Assembly (NCBI GenBank): GCA_964036045.1
Contig: OZ038379.1
Location: forward strand, 186,272,495 to 186,336,494
Direction: 5' to 3'
DNA: 64,000 nucleotides
From: Eutreptiella sp. 'Long Island Sound 2002'
Lineage: Eukaryota; Euglenozoa; Euglenophyceae; Eutreptiales; Eutreptiaceae
Part shown: positions 13,081 through 26,915 of the stretch, in pieces
How positions within the stretch are numbered: the stretch's first letter is position 1
How the letters are laid out: every line of letters starts with the position of its first letter
Program-made: the position numbers and the translations under genes
The notes under the pieces: model-generated
Database searches by the model: none
What the model saw: the letters and a program-made list of their open reading frames with translations, nothing else
What the model was told of the DNA's origin: nothing

Positions 13081-13140
13081 CCTTTTCAACTCCCCCCACA
13101 CATTTCACCAAGTGGCACAACCTCACACCCCCTTTTCAAC
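13081..13140 (+). repeat. truncated monomer (about 50 bp, internal 11-bp deletion)
   Basis: After TTTTCAACTCCCCCCA the sequence passes directly to CACATTTCACCAAGTGG, so the usual TGCCCTCAAAA is missing. This is an 11-bp loss that also removes the A-tract. The same monomer has GTGGCACAACC for GTGCCAACACC. It is the only clearly truncated unit I noticed in the window. Confidence 0.85.
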
Positions 13141-15609
13141 TCCCCCCATGGCCTCAAAACATATTTCACCCAGTGCCAACACCTCAAACCCCCTTTTCAA
13201 CTCCCCCCATGCCATCCAAACACATTTCACCCAATGCCAACACGTCCAACCCCCTTTTCAACTGCCCCCATGCCCTCAAGACATATTTCACACAGTGCCA
13301 ACACCTCAAACCCCCTTTTCAACTGCCCCCATGGGCTCAAAACACGTTTCACCCAATGCCAACACCTCAAACCCCCTTTTCAACTTCCCCCACGCCCTCA
13401 AAACACATTTCACCCAATGCCAACACCTCACACCCCCTTTTCAACTGCCCCCATGCCATCAAAACGCATTTCACCCAATGCCAACACCTCAAACCCCGTT
13501 TTCAACTCCCCCCATGCCCTCAAAACATATTTCACCCAGTGCCAACACCTCAAACCCCCTTTTCAACTGCCCAAATGCCCTCAAAACTTCTTTCACCCAA
13601 TGCCAACACCTCAAACCCCCTTTTCAACTGCCCAAATGCCGCCAAAACATATTTCACCCAATGCCAACACCTACAACCCCCTTTTCAACTGCCCCCATGC
13701 CCTCAAAACATATTTCACACAATGCCAACACCTCAAACCCCCTTTTCAACTGCCCCCATGCCGCCAAAACATATTTCACCCAATGCCAACACCTACAACC
13801 CCCTTTTCAACTGCCCCCATGCCCTCAAAACATATTTCACACAATGCCAACACCTCAAACCCCCTTTTCATCTGCCCCCATGCCCTCGAGACATATTTCA
13901 CCCAGTGCCAACACCTCAAACCCCCTTTTCAACTGCCCCCATGCCCTCAAAACATATTTCACCCAATGCCAACACCTCAAACCCCCTTTTCAACAGCCCC
14001 CATGCCCTCAAAACATATTTCACCCAGTGCCAACACCTCAAACCCCCTTTTCAACTGCCCCAATGCCCTCAAGACATATTTCACACAATGCCAACACCTC
14101 AAACCCCCTTTTCAACTGCCCCCATGCCCTCAAAACATATTTCACGCAGTGCCAACACCTCAAACCCCCTTTTCAACTGCCCCCATGCCCTCGAGACATA
14201 TTTCACCCAGTGCCAACACCTCAAACCCCCGTTTCAACTGCCCCCATGCCCTCAAAACACATTTCACCCAATGCCAACACCTCAAACCCCCTTTTCAACT
14301 CACCCCATGCCCTCCAAACATATTTCACCCAGTGCAAACACCTCAAACCCCCGTTTCAACTACACCCATGCCGTCAAAACACATTTCACCCAGTGCCAAC
14401 ACCTCAAACCCCGTTTTCAACTCACCCCATGCCCTCGAAACATATTTCACCCACTGCCAACACGTCAAACCCCCTTTTCAACTGCCCCCATGCCCTCAAA
14501 ACACATTTCACACAATGCCAACACGTCAAACCCCCGTTTCAACTGCCCCCATGCCCTGAAAACACATTTCACCCACCAGTGCCAACACCTCAAACCCCCT
14601 TTTCAACTCACCCCATGCCCTCAAAACACATTTCACACAGTGCCAACACCTCAAACCCCCTTTTCAACTCACCCCATGCCCTCAAAACACATTTCACCCA
14701 GTGCCAACACCTCAAACCCCCTTTTCAACTGCCCCCATGCCCTCAAAACATATTTCACCCAGTGCCAACACCTCAAACCCCCTTTTCTACTGCCCCCATG
14801 CCCTCAAAACATATTTCACCCAATGCCAACACCTCCAACCCCCTTTTCAACTGCCCCCATGCCCTCAAAACATATTTCACACAGTGCCAACACCTCAAAC
14901 CCCCTTTTCAACTGCCCCCATGCCCTCGAGACATATTTCACCCAGTGCCAACACCTCAAACCCCCTTTTCAACTCACCCCATGCCCTCAAAACATAGTTC
15001 ACACAGTGCCAACACCTCAAACCCCCTTTTTAACTGCCCCCATGCCCTCAAAACACATTTCACCCAGTGCCAACACCTCAAACCCCCTTTTCAACTGCCC
15101 CCATGCCCTCGAGACATATTTCACCCAGTGCCAACACCTCAAACCCCCTTTTCAACTGCCCCCATGCCCTCAAAACATATTTCACCCAGTGCCAACACCT
15201 CAAACCCCCTTTTCTACTGCCCCCATGCCCTCAAAACATATTTCACCCAATGCCAACACCTCCAACCCCCTTTTCAACTGCCCCCATGCCCTCAAAACAT
15301 ATTTCACCCAGTGCCAACACCTCAAACCCCCTTTTCAACTGCCCCCATGCCCTCAAAACACATTTCACCCAATGCCAACACCTCAAACCCCCTTTTCAAC
15401 TGCCCCCATGCCCTCAAAACATATTTCGGCCAGTGCCAACACCTCAAACCCCCTTTTCAACTGCCCCCATGCCCTCAAAACACATTTCACCCAATGCCAA
15501 CATCTCAAACCCCCTTTTCAACTGCCCCCATGCCCTCAAAACACATTTCACCCAGTGCCAACACCTCAAACCCCCTTTTCAACTGCCCCCATGCCCTCAA
15601 AACATATTT

Positions 15610-17415
15610 CACCCAGTGCCAACACCTCAAACCCCCTTTTCTACTGCCCCCATGCCCTCAAAACATATTTCACCCAATGCCAACACCTCCAACCCCCTTT
15701 TCAACTGCCCCCATGCCCTCAAAACATATTTCACCCAGTGCCAACACCTCAAACCCCCTTTTCAACTGCCCCCATGCCCTCAAAACACATTTCACCCAAT
15801 GCCAACACCTCAAACCCCCTTTTCAACTCACCCCATGCCCTCAAAACATATTTCGGCCAGTGCCAACACCTCAAACCCCCTTTTCAACTGCCCCCATGCC
15901 CTGAAAACACATTTCACCCACCAGTGCCAACACCTCAAACCCCCTTTTCAACTGCCCCCAAGCCCGCGAAAACATATTTCACCAAGTGCCAACACCTCAA
16001 ACCCCCGTTTCAACTTCCCCCATGCCCTCAAAGCACATTTCACCCAATGCCAACACCTCAAACCCCCTTTTCAGCTGCCCCCATGCCCTCAAAACGTATT
16101 TCACACAGTGCAAACACCTCAAACCCCCTTTTCAACTGCCCCCATGCCGCCAAAACATATTTCACCCAGTGCCAACACCTCAAACCCCCTTTTCAACTGC
16201 CCCCATGCCCTCAAAACATATTTCACCCAATGCCAACACCTCAAACCCCCTTTTCAACTCACCCCATGCCCTCAAAACATATTTCACACAGTGCCAACAC
16301 CTCACACCCCCTTATCAACTCCCCCCATGCCCTCAAAACACATTTCACACAATGCCAACACCTCAAACCCCCTTTCAACTCACCCCATGCCCTCAAAACA
16401 TATTTCACCCAGTGCCAACACCTCAAACCCCCTTTTCAACTGCCCCCATGCCCTCAAAACACATTTCACCCAGTGCCAACACCTCAAACCCCCTTTTCTA
16501 CTACCCCCATGCCCTCAAAACATATTTCACCCAATGCCAGCACCTCCAACCCCCTTTTCAACTGCCCCCATGCCCTCAAAACATATTTCACACAGTGCCA
16601 ACACCTCAAACCCCCTTTTAAACTGCCCCGTTGCCCTCAAAACACATTTCACCCAATGCCAACACCTCAAACCCCCTTTTCAACTGCCCCCATGCCCTCA
16701 AAACATATTTCGGCCAGTGCCAACACCTCAAACCCCCTTTTCAATTGCCCCCATGCCCTCAAAACACATTTCACACAATGCCAACACCTCAAACCCCCGT
16801 TTCAACTGCCCCCATGCCCTGAAAACACATTTCACCCACCAGTGCCAACACCTCAAACCCCCTTTTCAACTCACCCCATGCCCTCAAAACACATTTCACA
16901 CAGTGCCAACACCACACCCCCCCTTTTCAACTGCCCCCATGCCCTCAAAACATATTTCACCCAGTGCCAACACCTCAAACCCCCGTTTCAACTGCCCCCA
17001 TGCCCTCAAAACACATTTCACCCAATGCCAACACCTCAAACCCCCTTTTCAACTGCCCCCATGCCCTCAAAACGTATTTCACACAGTGCAAACACCTCAA
17101 ACCCCCTTGTCAACTGCCCCCATGCCGCCAAAACATATTTCACCCAGTGCCAACACCTCAAACCCCCTTTTCAACTGCCCCCATGCCCTCAAAACATATT
17201 TCACCCAATGCCAACACCTCAAACCCCCTTTTCAAATGCCCCCATGCCCTCAAAACATATTTCACACAGTGCCAACACCTCACACCCCCTTTTCAACTCC
17301 CCCCATGCCCTCAAAACACATTTCACCCAGTGCCAACATCTCACACCCCCTTTTCAGCTGCCCCCATGCCCTCAAAACACATTTCACCTAATGCCAACAC
17401 CTCAAACCCCCTTTT
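15610..17415 (+). repeat. Block repeated at 22,451-24,256 (offset 6,841 bp)
   Basis: The shared markers are the rare AAGCCCGCGAAAAC monomer with a 1-bp gain (15,960 and 22,801), CACCAAGTGCC, CAACTTCCCCC, AAAACGTATTTC, CCTTATCAACTCC followed by a 60-bp CCCCCTTTCAACTC monomer, TTCTACTACCCCC, CCCTTTTAAACTGCCCCGTTG and CATTTCACCTAATG. All lie at the same 6,841-bp offset. After about 17,415 the left copy is followed by an extra 1,040-bp repeat that the right copy lacks. Confidence 0.9.
16376..17415 (+). repeat. 1,040-bp tandem duplication, copy A
   Basis: The block is 17 monomers with one 64-bp unit (1,037 + 3). Diagnostic variants GCCAGCACCTCCAAC (16,538 and 17,578) and AAACTGCCCCGTTG recur at exactly 1,040 bp. 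Homology begins just after a 60-bp CCCCCTTTCAACTC monomer that is present before copy A but not before copy B. Confidence 0.93.
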
Positions 17416-18455
17416 CAACTCACCCCATGCCCTCAAAACATATTTCACCCAGTGCCAACACCTCAAACCCCCTTTTCAACTGCCCCCATGCCCTCAAAAC
17501 ACATTTCACCCAGTGCCAACACCTCAAACCCCCTTTTCTACTACCCCCATGCCCTCAAAACATATTTCACCCAATGCCAGCACCTCCAACCCCCTTTTCA
17601 ACTGCCCCCATGCCCTCAAAACATATTTCACACAGTGCCAACACCTCAAACCCCCTTTTAAACTGCCCCGTTGCCCTCAAAACACATTTCACCCAATGCC
17701 AACACCTCAAACCCCCTTTTCAACTGCCCCCATGCCCTCAAAACATATTTCGGCCAGTGCCAACACCTCAAACCCCCTTTTCAATTGCCCCCATGCCCTC
17801 AAAACACATTTCACACAATGCCAACACCTCAAACCCCCGTTTCAACTGCCCCCATGCCCTGAAAACACATTTCACCCACCAGTGCCAACACCTCAAACCC
17901 CCTTTTCAACTCACCCCATGCCCTCAAAACACATTTCACACAGTGCCAACACCACACCCCCCCTTTTCAACTGCCCCCATGCCCTCAAAACATATTTCAC
18001 CCAGTGCCAACACCTCAAACCCCCGTTTCAACTGCCCCCATGCCCTCAAAACACATTTCACCCAATGCCAACACCTCAAACCCCCTTTTCAACTGCCCCC
18101 ATGCCCTCAAAACGTATTTCACACAGTGCAAACACCTCAAACCCCCTTGTCAACTGCCCCCATGCCGCCAAAACATATTTCACCCAGTGCCAACACCTCA
18201 AACCCCCTTTTCAACTGCCCCCATGCCCTCAAAACATATTTCACCCAATGCCAACACCTCAAACCCCCTTTTCAAATGCCCCCATGCCCTCAAAACATAT
18301 TTCACACAGTGCCAACACCTCACACCCCCTTTTCAACTCCCCCCATGCCCTCAAAACACATTTCACCCAGTGCCAACATCTCACACCCCCTTTTCAGCTG
18401 CCCCCATGCCCTCAAAACACATTTCACCTAATGCCAACACCTCAAACCCCCTTTT
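17416..18455 (+). repeat. 1,040-bp tandem duplication, copy B
   Basis: This is the second copy of the 1,040-bp block, including the GCCAGCACC monomer at 17,578. It ends with the CATTTCACCTAATG monomer and then joins the CCCCCCGTGCCC monomers near 18,492. The related block at 22.45-24.26 kb is single, so this duplication arose in only one lineage or was lost in the other. Confidence 0.93.
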
Positions 18456-19284
18456 CAACTCACCCCATGCCCTCAAAACATATTTCACCCAGTGCCAACA
18501 CCTCAAACCCCCTTTTCAACTCCCCCCGTGCCCTCAAAACACATTTCACACAATGCCAACACCTCAAACCCCCGTTTCAACTGCCCCCATGCCCTCAAAA
18601 CACATTTCACACAGTGCCAACACCTCAAACCCCCTTTTCAACTCACCCCATGCCCTCAAAACATATTTCAACCAGTGCCAACACCTCAAACCCCCTTTTC
18701 AACTCCCCCCGTGCCCTCAAAACACATTTCACACAATGCCAACACCTCAAACCCCCGTTTCAACTCCCCCCATGCCCTCAAAACACATTTCACCCAGTGC
18801 CAACACCTCAAACCCCCTTTTCAACTCACCCCATGCCCTCAAAACACATTTCACACAGTGCCAACACCTCAAACCCCCTTTTCAACTGCCCCCATGCCCT
18901 CAAAACATATTTCACACAGTGCCAACACCTCAAACCCCATTTTCAACTGCCCCCATGCCGCCAAAACATATTTCACCCAGTGCCAACACCTCAAACCCCC
19001 TTTTCAACTGCCCCCATGCGCTCAAAACATATTTCACCCAATGCCAACACCTCAAACCCCCTTTTCAAATGCCCCCATGCCCTCAAAACATATTTCACAC
19101 AGTGCCAACACCTCACACCCCCTTTTCAACTCCCCCCATGCCCTCAAAACACATTTCACCCAGTGCCAACATCTCACACCCCCTTTTCAACTGCCCCCAT
19201 GCCCTCAAAACACATTTCACCTAATGCCAACACCTCAAACCCCCTTTTCAACTCACCCCATGCCCTCAAAACATATTTCACCCA

Positions 19285-21053
19285 GTGCCAACACCTCAAA
19301 CCCCCTTTTCAACTCCCCCCGTGCCCTCAAAACACATTTCACACAATGCCAACACCTCAAACCCCCGTTTCAACTGCCCCCATGCCCTCAAAACACATTT
19401 CACACAGTGCCAACACCTCAAACCCCCTTTTCAACTCACCCCATGCCCTCAAAACATATTTCAACCAGTGCCAACACCTCAAACCCCCTTTTCAACTCCC
19501 CCCGTGCCCTCAAAACATATTTCACACAATGCCAACACCTCAAACCCCCGTTTCAACTCCCCCCATGCCCTCAAAACACATTTCACCCAGTGCCAACACC
19601 TCAAACCCCCTTTTCAACTCACCCCATGCCCTCAAAACACATTTCACACAGTGCCAACACCTCAAACCCCCTTTTCAACTGCCCCCATGCCCTCAAAACA
19701 TATTTCACACAGTGCCAACACCTCAAACCCCCTTTTCAACTGCCCCCATGCGCTCAAAACACATTTCACACAGTGCCAACACCTCAAACCCCCTTTTCAA
19801 CTCCCCGCATGCCCTCAAAACACATTTCACCCAGTGCCAACACCTCAAACCCCCTTTTCAACTGCCCCCATGCCCTCAAAACACATTTCACCCAATGCCC
19901 ACACCTCGAACCCCCTTTTCAACTCACCCCGTGCCCTCAAAACAGATTTCACCCAGTGCCAACACCTCAATCCCCCGTTTCAACTGCCCCCGTGCGCTCA
20001 AAACACATTTCACACAGTGCCAACACCTCAAACCCCCTTTTCAACTGCCCCCATGCCGTCAAAACACATTTCACCCAATGCCCACACCTCAAACCCCCTT
20101 TTCAACTCCCCCCATGCCCTCAAAACACATTTCACACAGTGCCAACACCTCAAACCCCCTTTTCAACCCCCCCCATGCCCTCAAAACACATTTCACACAG
20201 TGCCAACACCTCAAACCCCCTTTTCAACTGCCCCCATGCCCTCAAAACATATTTCACCCAGTGCCAACACCTCAAACCCCCTTTTCAACTGCCCCCATGC
20301 CCTCAAAACACATTTCACCCAGTGCCAACACGTCAAACCCCCTTTTCTACTACCCCCATGCCCTCAAAACATATTTCACCCAATGCCAACACCTCCAACC
20401 CCCTTTTCAACTGCCCCCATGCCCTCAAAACATATTTCACACAGTGCCAACACCTCAAACCCCCTTTTCAACTGCCCCCATGCCCTCAAAACACATTTCA
20501 CCCAATGCCAACACCTCAAACCCCCTTTTCAACTGCCCCCATGCCCTCAAAACATATTTCGGCCAGTGCCAACACCTCAAACCCCCTTTTCAACTGCCCC
20601 CATGCCCTCAAAACACATTCCACACAATGCCAACACCTCAAACCCCCGTTTCAACTGCCCCCATGCCCTAAAAACGTATTTCACACAGTGCAAACACCTC
20701 AAACCCCCTTTTCAACTGCCCCCATGCCGCCAAAACATATTTCACCCAGTGCCAACACCTCAAACCCCCTTTTCAACTGCCCCCATGCCCTCAAAACATA
20801 TTTCACCCAATGCCAACACCTCAAACCCCCTTTTCAAATGCCCCCATGCCCTCAAAACATATTTCACACAGTGCCAACACCTCACACCCCCTTTTCAACT
20901 CCCCCCATGCCCTCAAAACACATTTCACACAGTGCCAACATCTCACACCCCGTTTTCAACTGCCCCTATGCCCTCAAAACACATTTCACCTAATGCCAAC
21001 ACCTCCAACCCCCTTTTCAACTCACCCCATGCCCTCAAAACATATTTCACCCA
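19285..21053 (+). repeat. 29-monomer (1,769-bp) HOR unit
   Basis: The unit starts at a CCCCCCGTGCCC monomer and contains CAACCAGTGCC, a second GTGCCC monomer, CTCCCCGCATGCCC, AATGCCCACACC, CTCAATCCCCCG with CCCCCGTGCGCTC, CAACCCCCCCCATG, TTCTACTACCCCC, TTTCGGCCAG, CCCTAAAAACGTATTTC, CAAATGCCCCC and CATTTCACCTAATG. The next unit begins 1,769 bp later at 21,054 with the same order. A further copy at 25,025 lies 5,740 bp away at first and 5,862 bp away after gaining two monomers. Confidence 0.88.
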
Positions 21054-22450
21054 GTGCCAACACCTCAAACCCCCTTTTCAACTCCCCCCGTGCCCTCAAA
21101 ACACATTTCACACAATGCCAACACCTCAAACCCCCGTTTCAACTGCCCCCATGCCCTCAAAACACATTTCACACAGTGCCAACACCTCAAACCCCCTTTT
21201 CAACTCACCCCATGCCCTCAAAACATATTTCAACCAGTGCCAACACCTCAAACCCCCTTTTCAACTCCCCCCGTGCCCTCAAAACATATTTCACACAATG
21301 CCAACACCTCAAACCCCCGTTTCAACTCCCCCCATGCCCTCAAAACACATTTCACCCAGTGCCAACACCTCAAACCCCCTTTTCAACTCACCCCATGCCC
21401 TCAAAACACATTTCACACAGTGCCAACACCTCAAACCCCCTTTTCAACTGCCCCCATGCCCTCAAAACATATTTCACACAGTGCCAACACCTCAAACCCC
21501 CTTTTCAACTGCCCCCATGCGCTCAAAACACATTTCACACAGTGCCAACACCTCAAACCCCCTTTTCAACTCCCCGCATGCCCTCAAAACACATTTCACC
21601 CAGTGCCAACACCTCAAACCCCCTTTTCAACTGCCCCCATGCCCTCAAAACACATTTCACCCAATGCCCACACCTCAAACCCCCTTTTCAACTCACCCCG
21701 TGCCCTCAAAACAGATTTCACCCAGTGCCAACACCTCAATCCCCCGTTTCAACTGCCCCCGTGCGCTCAAAACACATTTCACACAGTGCCAACACCTCAA
21801 ACCCCCTTTTCAACTGCCCCCATGCCGTCAAAACACATTTCACCCAATGCCCACACCTCAAACCCCCTTTTCAACTCCCCCCATGCCCTCAAAACACATT
21901 TCACACAGTGCCAACACCTCAAACCCCCTTTTCAACCCCCCCCATGCCCTCAAAACACATTTCACACAGTGCCAACACCTCAAACCCCCTTTTCAACTGC
22001 CCCCATGCCCTCAAAACATATTTCACCCAGTGCCAACACCTCAAACCCCCTTTTCAACTGCCCCCATGCCCTCAAAACACATTTCACCCAGTGCCAACAC
22101 CTCAAACCCCCTTTTCTACTACCCCCATGCCCTCAAAACATATTTCACCCAATGCCAACACCTCCAACCCCCTTTTCAACTGCCCCCATGCCCTAAAAAC
22201 GTATTTCACACAGTGCAAACACCTCAAACCCCCTTTTCAACTGCCCCCATGCCGCCAAAACATATTTCACCCAGTGCCAACACCTCAAACCCCCTTTTCA
22301 ACTGCCCCCATGCCCTCAAAACATATTTCACCCAATGCCAACACCTCAAACCCCCTTTTCAAATGCCCCCATGCCCTCAAAACATATTTCACACAGTGCC
22401 AACACCTCACACCCCCTTTTCAACTCCCCCCATGCCCTCAAAACACATTT
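21054..22450 (+). repeat. HOR unit, truncated at a block junction
   Basis: This follows the 1,769-bp unit order through TTCTACTACCCCC. It skips the TTTCGGCC section, so CCCTAAAAACG comes 1,525 bp (25 monomers) after the previous one rather than 1,769. It then breaks off near 22,450, where the sequence switches to the block shared with 15,610-17,415. Confidence 0.8.
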
Positions 22451-24256
22451 CACCCAGTGCCAACACCTCAAACCCCCTTTTCTACTGCCCCCATGCCCTC
22501 AAAACATATTTCACCCAATGCCAACACCTCCAACCCCCTTTTCAACTGCCCCCATGCCCTCAAAACATATTTCACCCAGTGCCAACACCTCAAACCCCCT
22601 TTTCAACTGCCCCCATGCCCTCAAAACACATTTCACCCAATGCCAACACCTCAAACCCCCTTTTCAACTGCCCCCATGCCCTCAAAACATATTTCGGCCA
22701 GTGCCAACACCTCAAACCCCCTTTTCAACTGCCCCCATGCCCTGAAAACACATTTCACCCACCAGTGCCAACACCTCAAACCCCCTTTTCAACTGCCCCC
22801 AAGCCCGCGAAAACATATTTCACCAAGTGCCAACACCTCAAACCCCCGTTTCAACTTCCCCCATGCCCTCAAAGCACATTTCACCCAATGCCAACACCTC
22901 AAACCCCCTTTTCAGCTGCCCCCATGCCCTCAAAACGTATTTCACACAGTGCAAACACCTCAAACCCCCTTTTCAACTGCCCCCATGCCGCCAAAACATA
23001 TTTCACCCAGTGCCAACACCTCAAACCCCCTTTTCAACTGCCCCCATGCCCTCAAAACATATTTCACCCAATGCCAACACCTCAAACCCCCTTTTCAACT
23101 CACCCCATGCCCTCAAAACATATTTCACACAGTGCCAACACCTCACACCCCCTTATCAACTCCCCCCATGCCCTCAAAACACATTTCACACAATGCCAAC
23201 ACCTCAAACCCCCTTTCAACTCACCCCATGCCCTCAAAACATATTTCACCCAGTGCCAACACCTCAAACCCCCTTTTCAACTGCCCCCATGCCCTCAAAA
23301 CACATTTCACCCAGTGCCAACACCTCAAACCCCCTTTTCTACTACCCCCATGCCCTCAAAACATATTTCACCCAATGCCAACACCTCCAACCCCCTTTTC
23401 AACTGCCCCCATGCCCTCAAAACATATTTCACACAGTGCCAACACCTCAAACCCCCTTTTAAACTGCCCCGTTGCCCTCAAAACACATTTCACCCAATGC
23501 CAACACCTCAAACCCCCTTTTCAACTGCCCCCATGCCCTCAAAACATATTTCGGCCAGTGCCAACACCTCAAACCCCCTTTTCAACTGCCCCCATGCCCT
23601 CAAAACACATTTCACACAATGCCAACACCTCAAACCCGCGTTTCAACTGCCCCCATGCCCTGAAAACACATTTCACCCACCAGTGCCAACACCTCAAACC
23701 CCCTTTTCAACTCACCCCATGCCCTCAAAACACATTTCACACAGTGCCAACACCACACCCCCCCTTTTCAACTGCCCCCATGCCCTCAAAACATATTTCA
23801 CCGTGTGCCAACACCTCAAACCCCCGTTTCAACTGCCCCCATGCCCTCAAAACACATTTCACCCAATGCCAACACCTCAAACCCCCTTTTCAACTGCCCC
23901 CATGCCCTCAAAACGTATTTCACACAGTGCAAACACCTCAAACCCCCTTGTCAACTGCCCCCATGCCGCCAAAACATATTTCACCCAGTGCCAACACCTC
24001 AAACCCCCTTTTCAACTGCCCCCATGCCCTCAAAACATATTTCACCCAATGCCAACACCTCAAACCCCCTTTTCAAATGCCCCCATGCCCTCAAAACATA
24101 TTTCACACAGTGCCAACACCTCACACCCCCTTTTCAACTCCCCCCATGCCCTCAAAACACATTTCACCCAGTGCCAACATCTCACACCCCCTTTTCAGCT
24201 GCCCCCATGCCCTCAAAACACATTTCACCTAATGCCAACACCTCAAACCCCCTTTT
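22451..24256 (+). repeat. Copy of the 15,610-17,415 block
   Basis: Variants match the upstream block at a 6,841-bp offset, including AAGCCCGCGAAAAC at 22,801 and AAACTGCCCCGTTG near 23,461. Differences seen include CCCGCGTTTC near 23,637, GTGTGCC for AGTGCC near 23,803, and CCAACACCTCC where the left copy has CCAGCACCTCC. Downstream it continues into the CCCCCCGTGCCC monomers matching those after 18,456, at an offset of 5,801 bp. Confidence 0.9.
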
Positions 24257-25024
24257 CAACTCACCCCATGCCCTCAAAACATATTTCACCCAGTGCCAAC
24301 ACCTCAAACCCCCTTTTCAACTCCCCCCGTGCCCTCAAAACACATTTCACACAATGCCAACACCTCAAACCCCCGTTTCAACTGCCCCCATGCCCTCAAA
24401 ACACATTTCACACAGTGCCAACACCTCAAACCCCCTTTTCAACTCACCCCATGCCCTCAAAACATATTTCAACCAGTGCCAACACCTCAAACCCCCTTTT
24501 CAACCCCCCCCGTGCCCTCAAAACACATTTCACACAATGCCAACACCTCAAACCCCCGTTTCAACTCCCCCCATGCCCTCAAAACACATTTCACCCAGTG
24601 CCAACACCTCAAACCCCCTTTTCAACTGCCCCCATGCCCTCAAAACATATTTCACACAGTGCCAACACCTCAAACCCCCTTTTCAACTGCCCCCATGCCG
24701 CCAAAACATATTTCACCCAGTGCCAACACCTCAAACCCCCTTTTCAACTGCCCCCATGCGCTCAAAACATATTTCACCCAATGCCAACACCTCAAACCCC
24801 CTTTTCAACTGCCCCCATGGCCTCAAAACATATTTCACACAGTGCCAACACCTCACACCCCCTTTTCAACTCCCCCCATGCCCTCAAAACACATTTCACC
24901 CAGTGCCAACATCTCACACCCCCTTTTCAACTGCCCCCATGCCCTCAAAACACATTTCACCTAATGCCAACACCTCAAACCCCCTTTTCAACTCACCCCA
25001 TGCCCTCAAAACATATTTCACCCA

Positions 25025-26915
25025 GTGCCAACACCTCAAACCCCCTTTTCAACTCCCCCCGTGCCCTCAAAACACATTTCACACAATGCCAACACCTCAA
25101 ACCCCCGTTTCAACTGCCCCCATGCCCTCAAAACACATTTCACACAGTGCCAACACCTCAAACCCCCTTTTCAACTCACCCCATGCCCTCAAAACATATT
25201 TCAACCAGTGCCAACACCTCAAACCCCCTTTTCAACTCCCCCCGTGCCCTCAAAACATATTTCACACAATGCCAACACCTCAAACCCCCGTTTCAACTCC
25301 CCCCATGCCCTCAAAACACATTTCACCCAGTGCCAACACCTCAAACCCCCTTTTCAACTCACCCCATGCCCTCAAAACACATTTCACACAGTGCCAACAC
25401 CTCAAACCCCCTTTTCAACTGCCCCCATGCCCTCAAAACATATTTCACACAGTGCCAACACCTCAAACCCCCTTTTCAACTGCCCCCATGCGCTCAAAAC
25501 ACATTTCACACAGTGCCAACACCTCAAACCCCCTTTTCAACTCCCCGCATGCCCTCAAAACACATTTCACCCAGTGCCAACACCTCAAACCCCCTTTTCA
25601 ACTGCCCCCATGCCCTCAAAACATATTTCACACAGTGCCAACACCTCAAACCCCCTTTTCAACTGCCCCCATGCGCTCAAAACACATTTCACACAGTGCC
25701 AACACCTCAAACCCCCTTTTCAACTCCCCGCATGCCCTCAAAACACATTTCACACAGTGCCAACACCTCAAACCCCCTTTTCAACTCACCCCGTGCCCTC
25801 AAAACAGATTTCACCCAGTGCCAACACCTCAATCCCCCGTTTCAACTGCCCCCGTGCGCTCAAAACACATTTCACACAGTGCCAACACCTCAAACCCCCT
25901 TTTCAACTGCCCCCATGCCGTCAAAACACATTTCACCCAATGCCCACACCTCAAACCCCCTTTTCAACTCCCCCCATGCCCTCAAAACACATTTCACACA
26001 GTGCCAACACCTCAAACCCCCTTTTCAACCCCCCCCATGCCCTCAAAACACATTTCACACAGTGCCAACACCTCAAACCCGCTTTTCAACTGCCCCCATG
26101 CCCTCAAAACATATTTCACCCAGTGCCAACACCTCAAACCCCCTTTTCAACTGCCCCCATGCCCTCAAAACACATTTCACCCAGTGCCAACACCTCAAAC
26201 CCCCTTTTCTACTACCCCCATGCCCTCAAAACATATTTCACCCAATGCCAACACCTCCAACCCCCTTTTCAACTGCCCCCATGCCCTCAAAACATATTTC
26301 ACACAGTGCCAACACCTCAAACCCCCTTTTCAACTGCCCCCATGCCCTCAAAACACATTTCACCCAATGCCAACACCTCAAACCCCCTTTTCAACTGCCC
26401 CCATGCCCTCAAAACATATTTCGGCCAGTGCCAACACCTCAAACCCCCTTTTCAACTGCCCCCATGCCCTCAAAACACATTTCACACAATGCCAACACCT
26501 CAAACCCCCGTTTCAACTGCCCCCATGCCCTAAAAACGTATTTCACACAGTGCAAACACCTCAAACCCCCTTTTCAACTGCCCCCATGCCGCCAAAACAT
26601 ATTTCACCCAGTGCCAACACCTCAAACCCCCTTTTCAACTGCCCCCATGCCCTCAAAACATATTTCACCCAATGCCAACACCTCAAACCCCCTTTTCAAA
26701 TGCCCCCATGCCCTCAAAACATATTTCACACAGTGCCAACACCTCACACCCCCTTTTCAACTCCCCCCATGCCCTCAAAACACATTTCACACAGTGCCAA
26801 CATCTCACACCCCGTTTTCAACTGCCCCCATGCCCTCAAAACACATTTCACCTAATGCCAACACCTCCAACCCCCTTTTCAACTCACCCCATGCCCTCAA
26901 AACATATTTCACCCA
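25025..26915 (+). repeat. 31-monomer (1,891-bp) HOR unit
   Basis: This is the same order as the 1,769-bp unit, with two additional monomers (122 bp) formed by repeating the CCCATGCGCTC and CTCCCCGCATGC pair near 25,670-25,740. The unit then rejoins the common order: CCCCGTGCCC with AAAACAGATTTC, CTCAATCCCCCG, and onward. The next unit starts at 26,916. Confidence 0.87.

Larger units (their letters stand above)
1..15609 (+). repeat. Domain I: heterogeneous 61/64-bp array
   Basis: This stretch mixes many monomer variants, has frequent 64-bp units and contains CACCACACCCCCCC monomers. Scattered CTCGAG monomers occur near 1900, 6795, 13886, 14200, 14935 and 15108. HOR order is irregular apart from the local large duplications listed separately. 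It holds no gene or unique DNA. The right boundary is set where the variant order starts to match the block repeated at 22.45 kb, so it is approximate. Confidence 0.7.
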
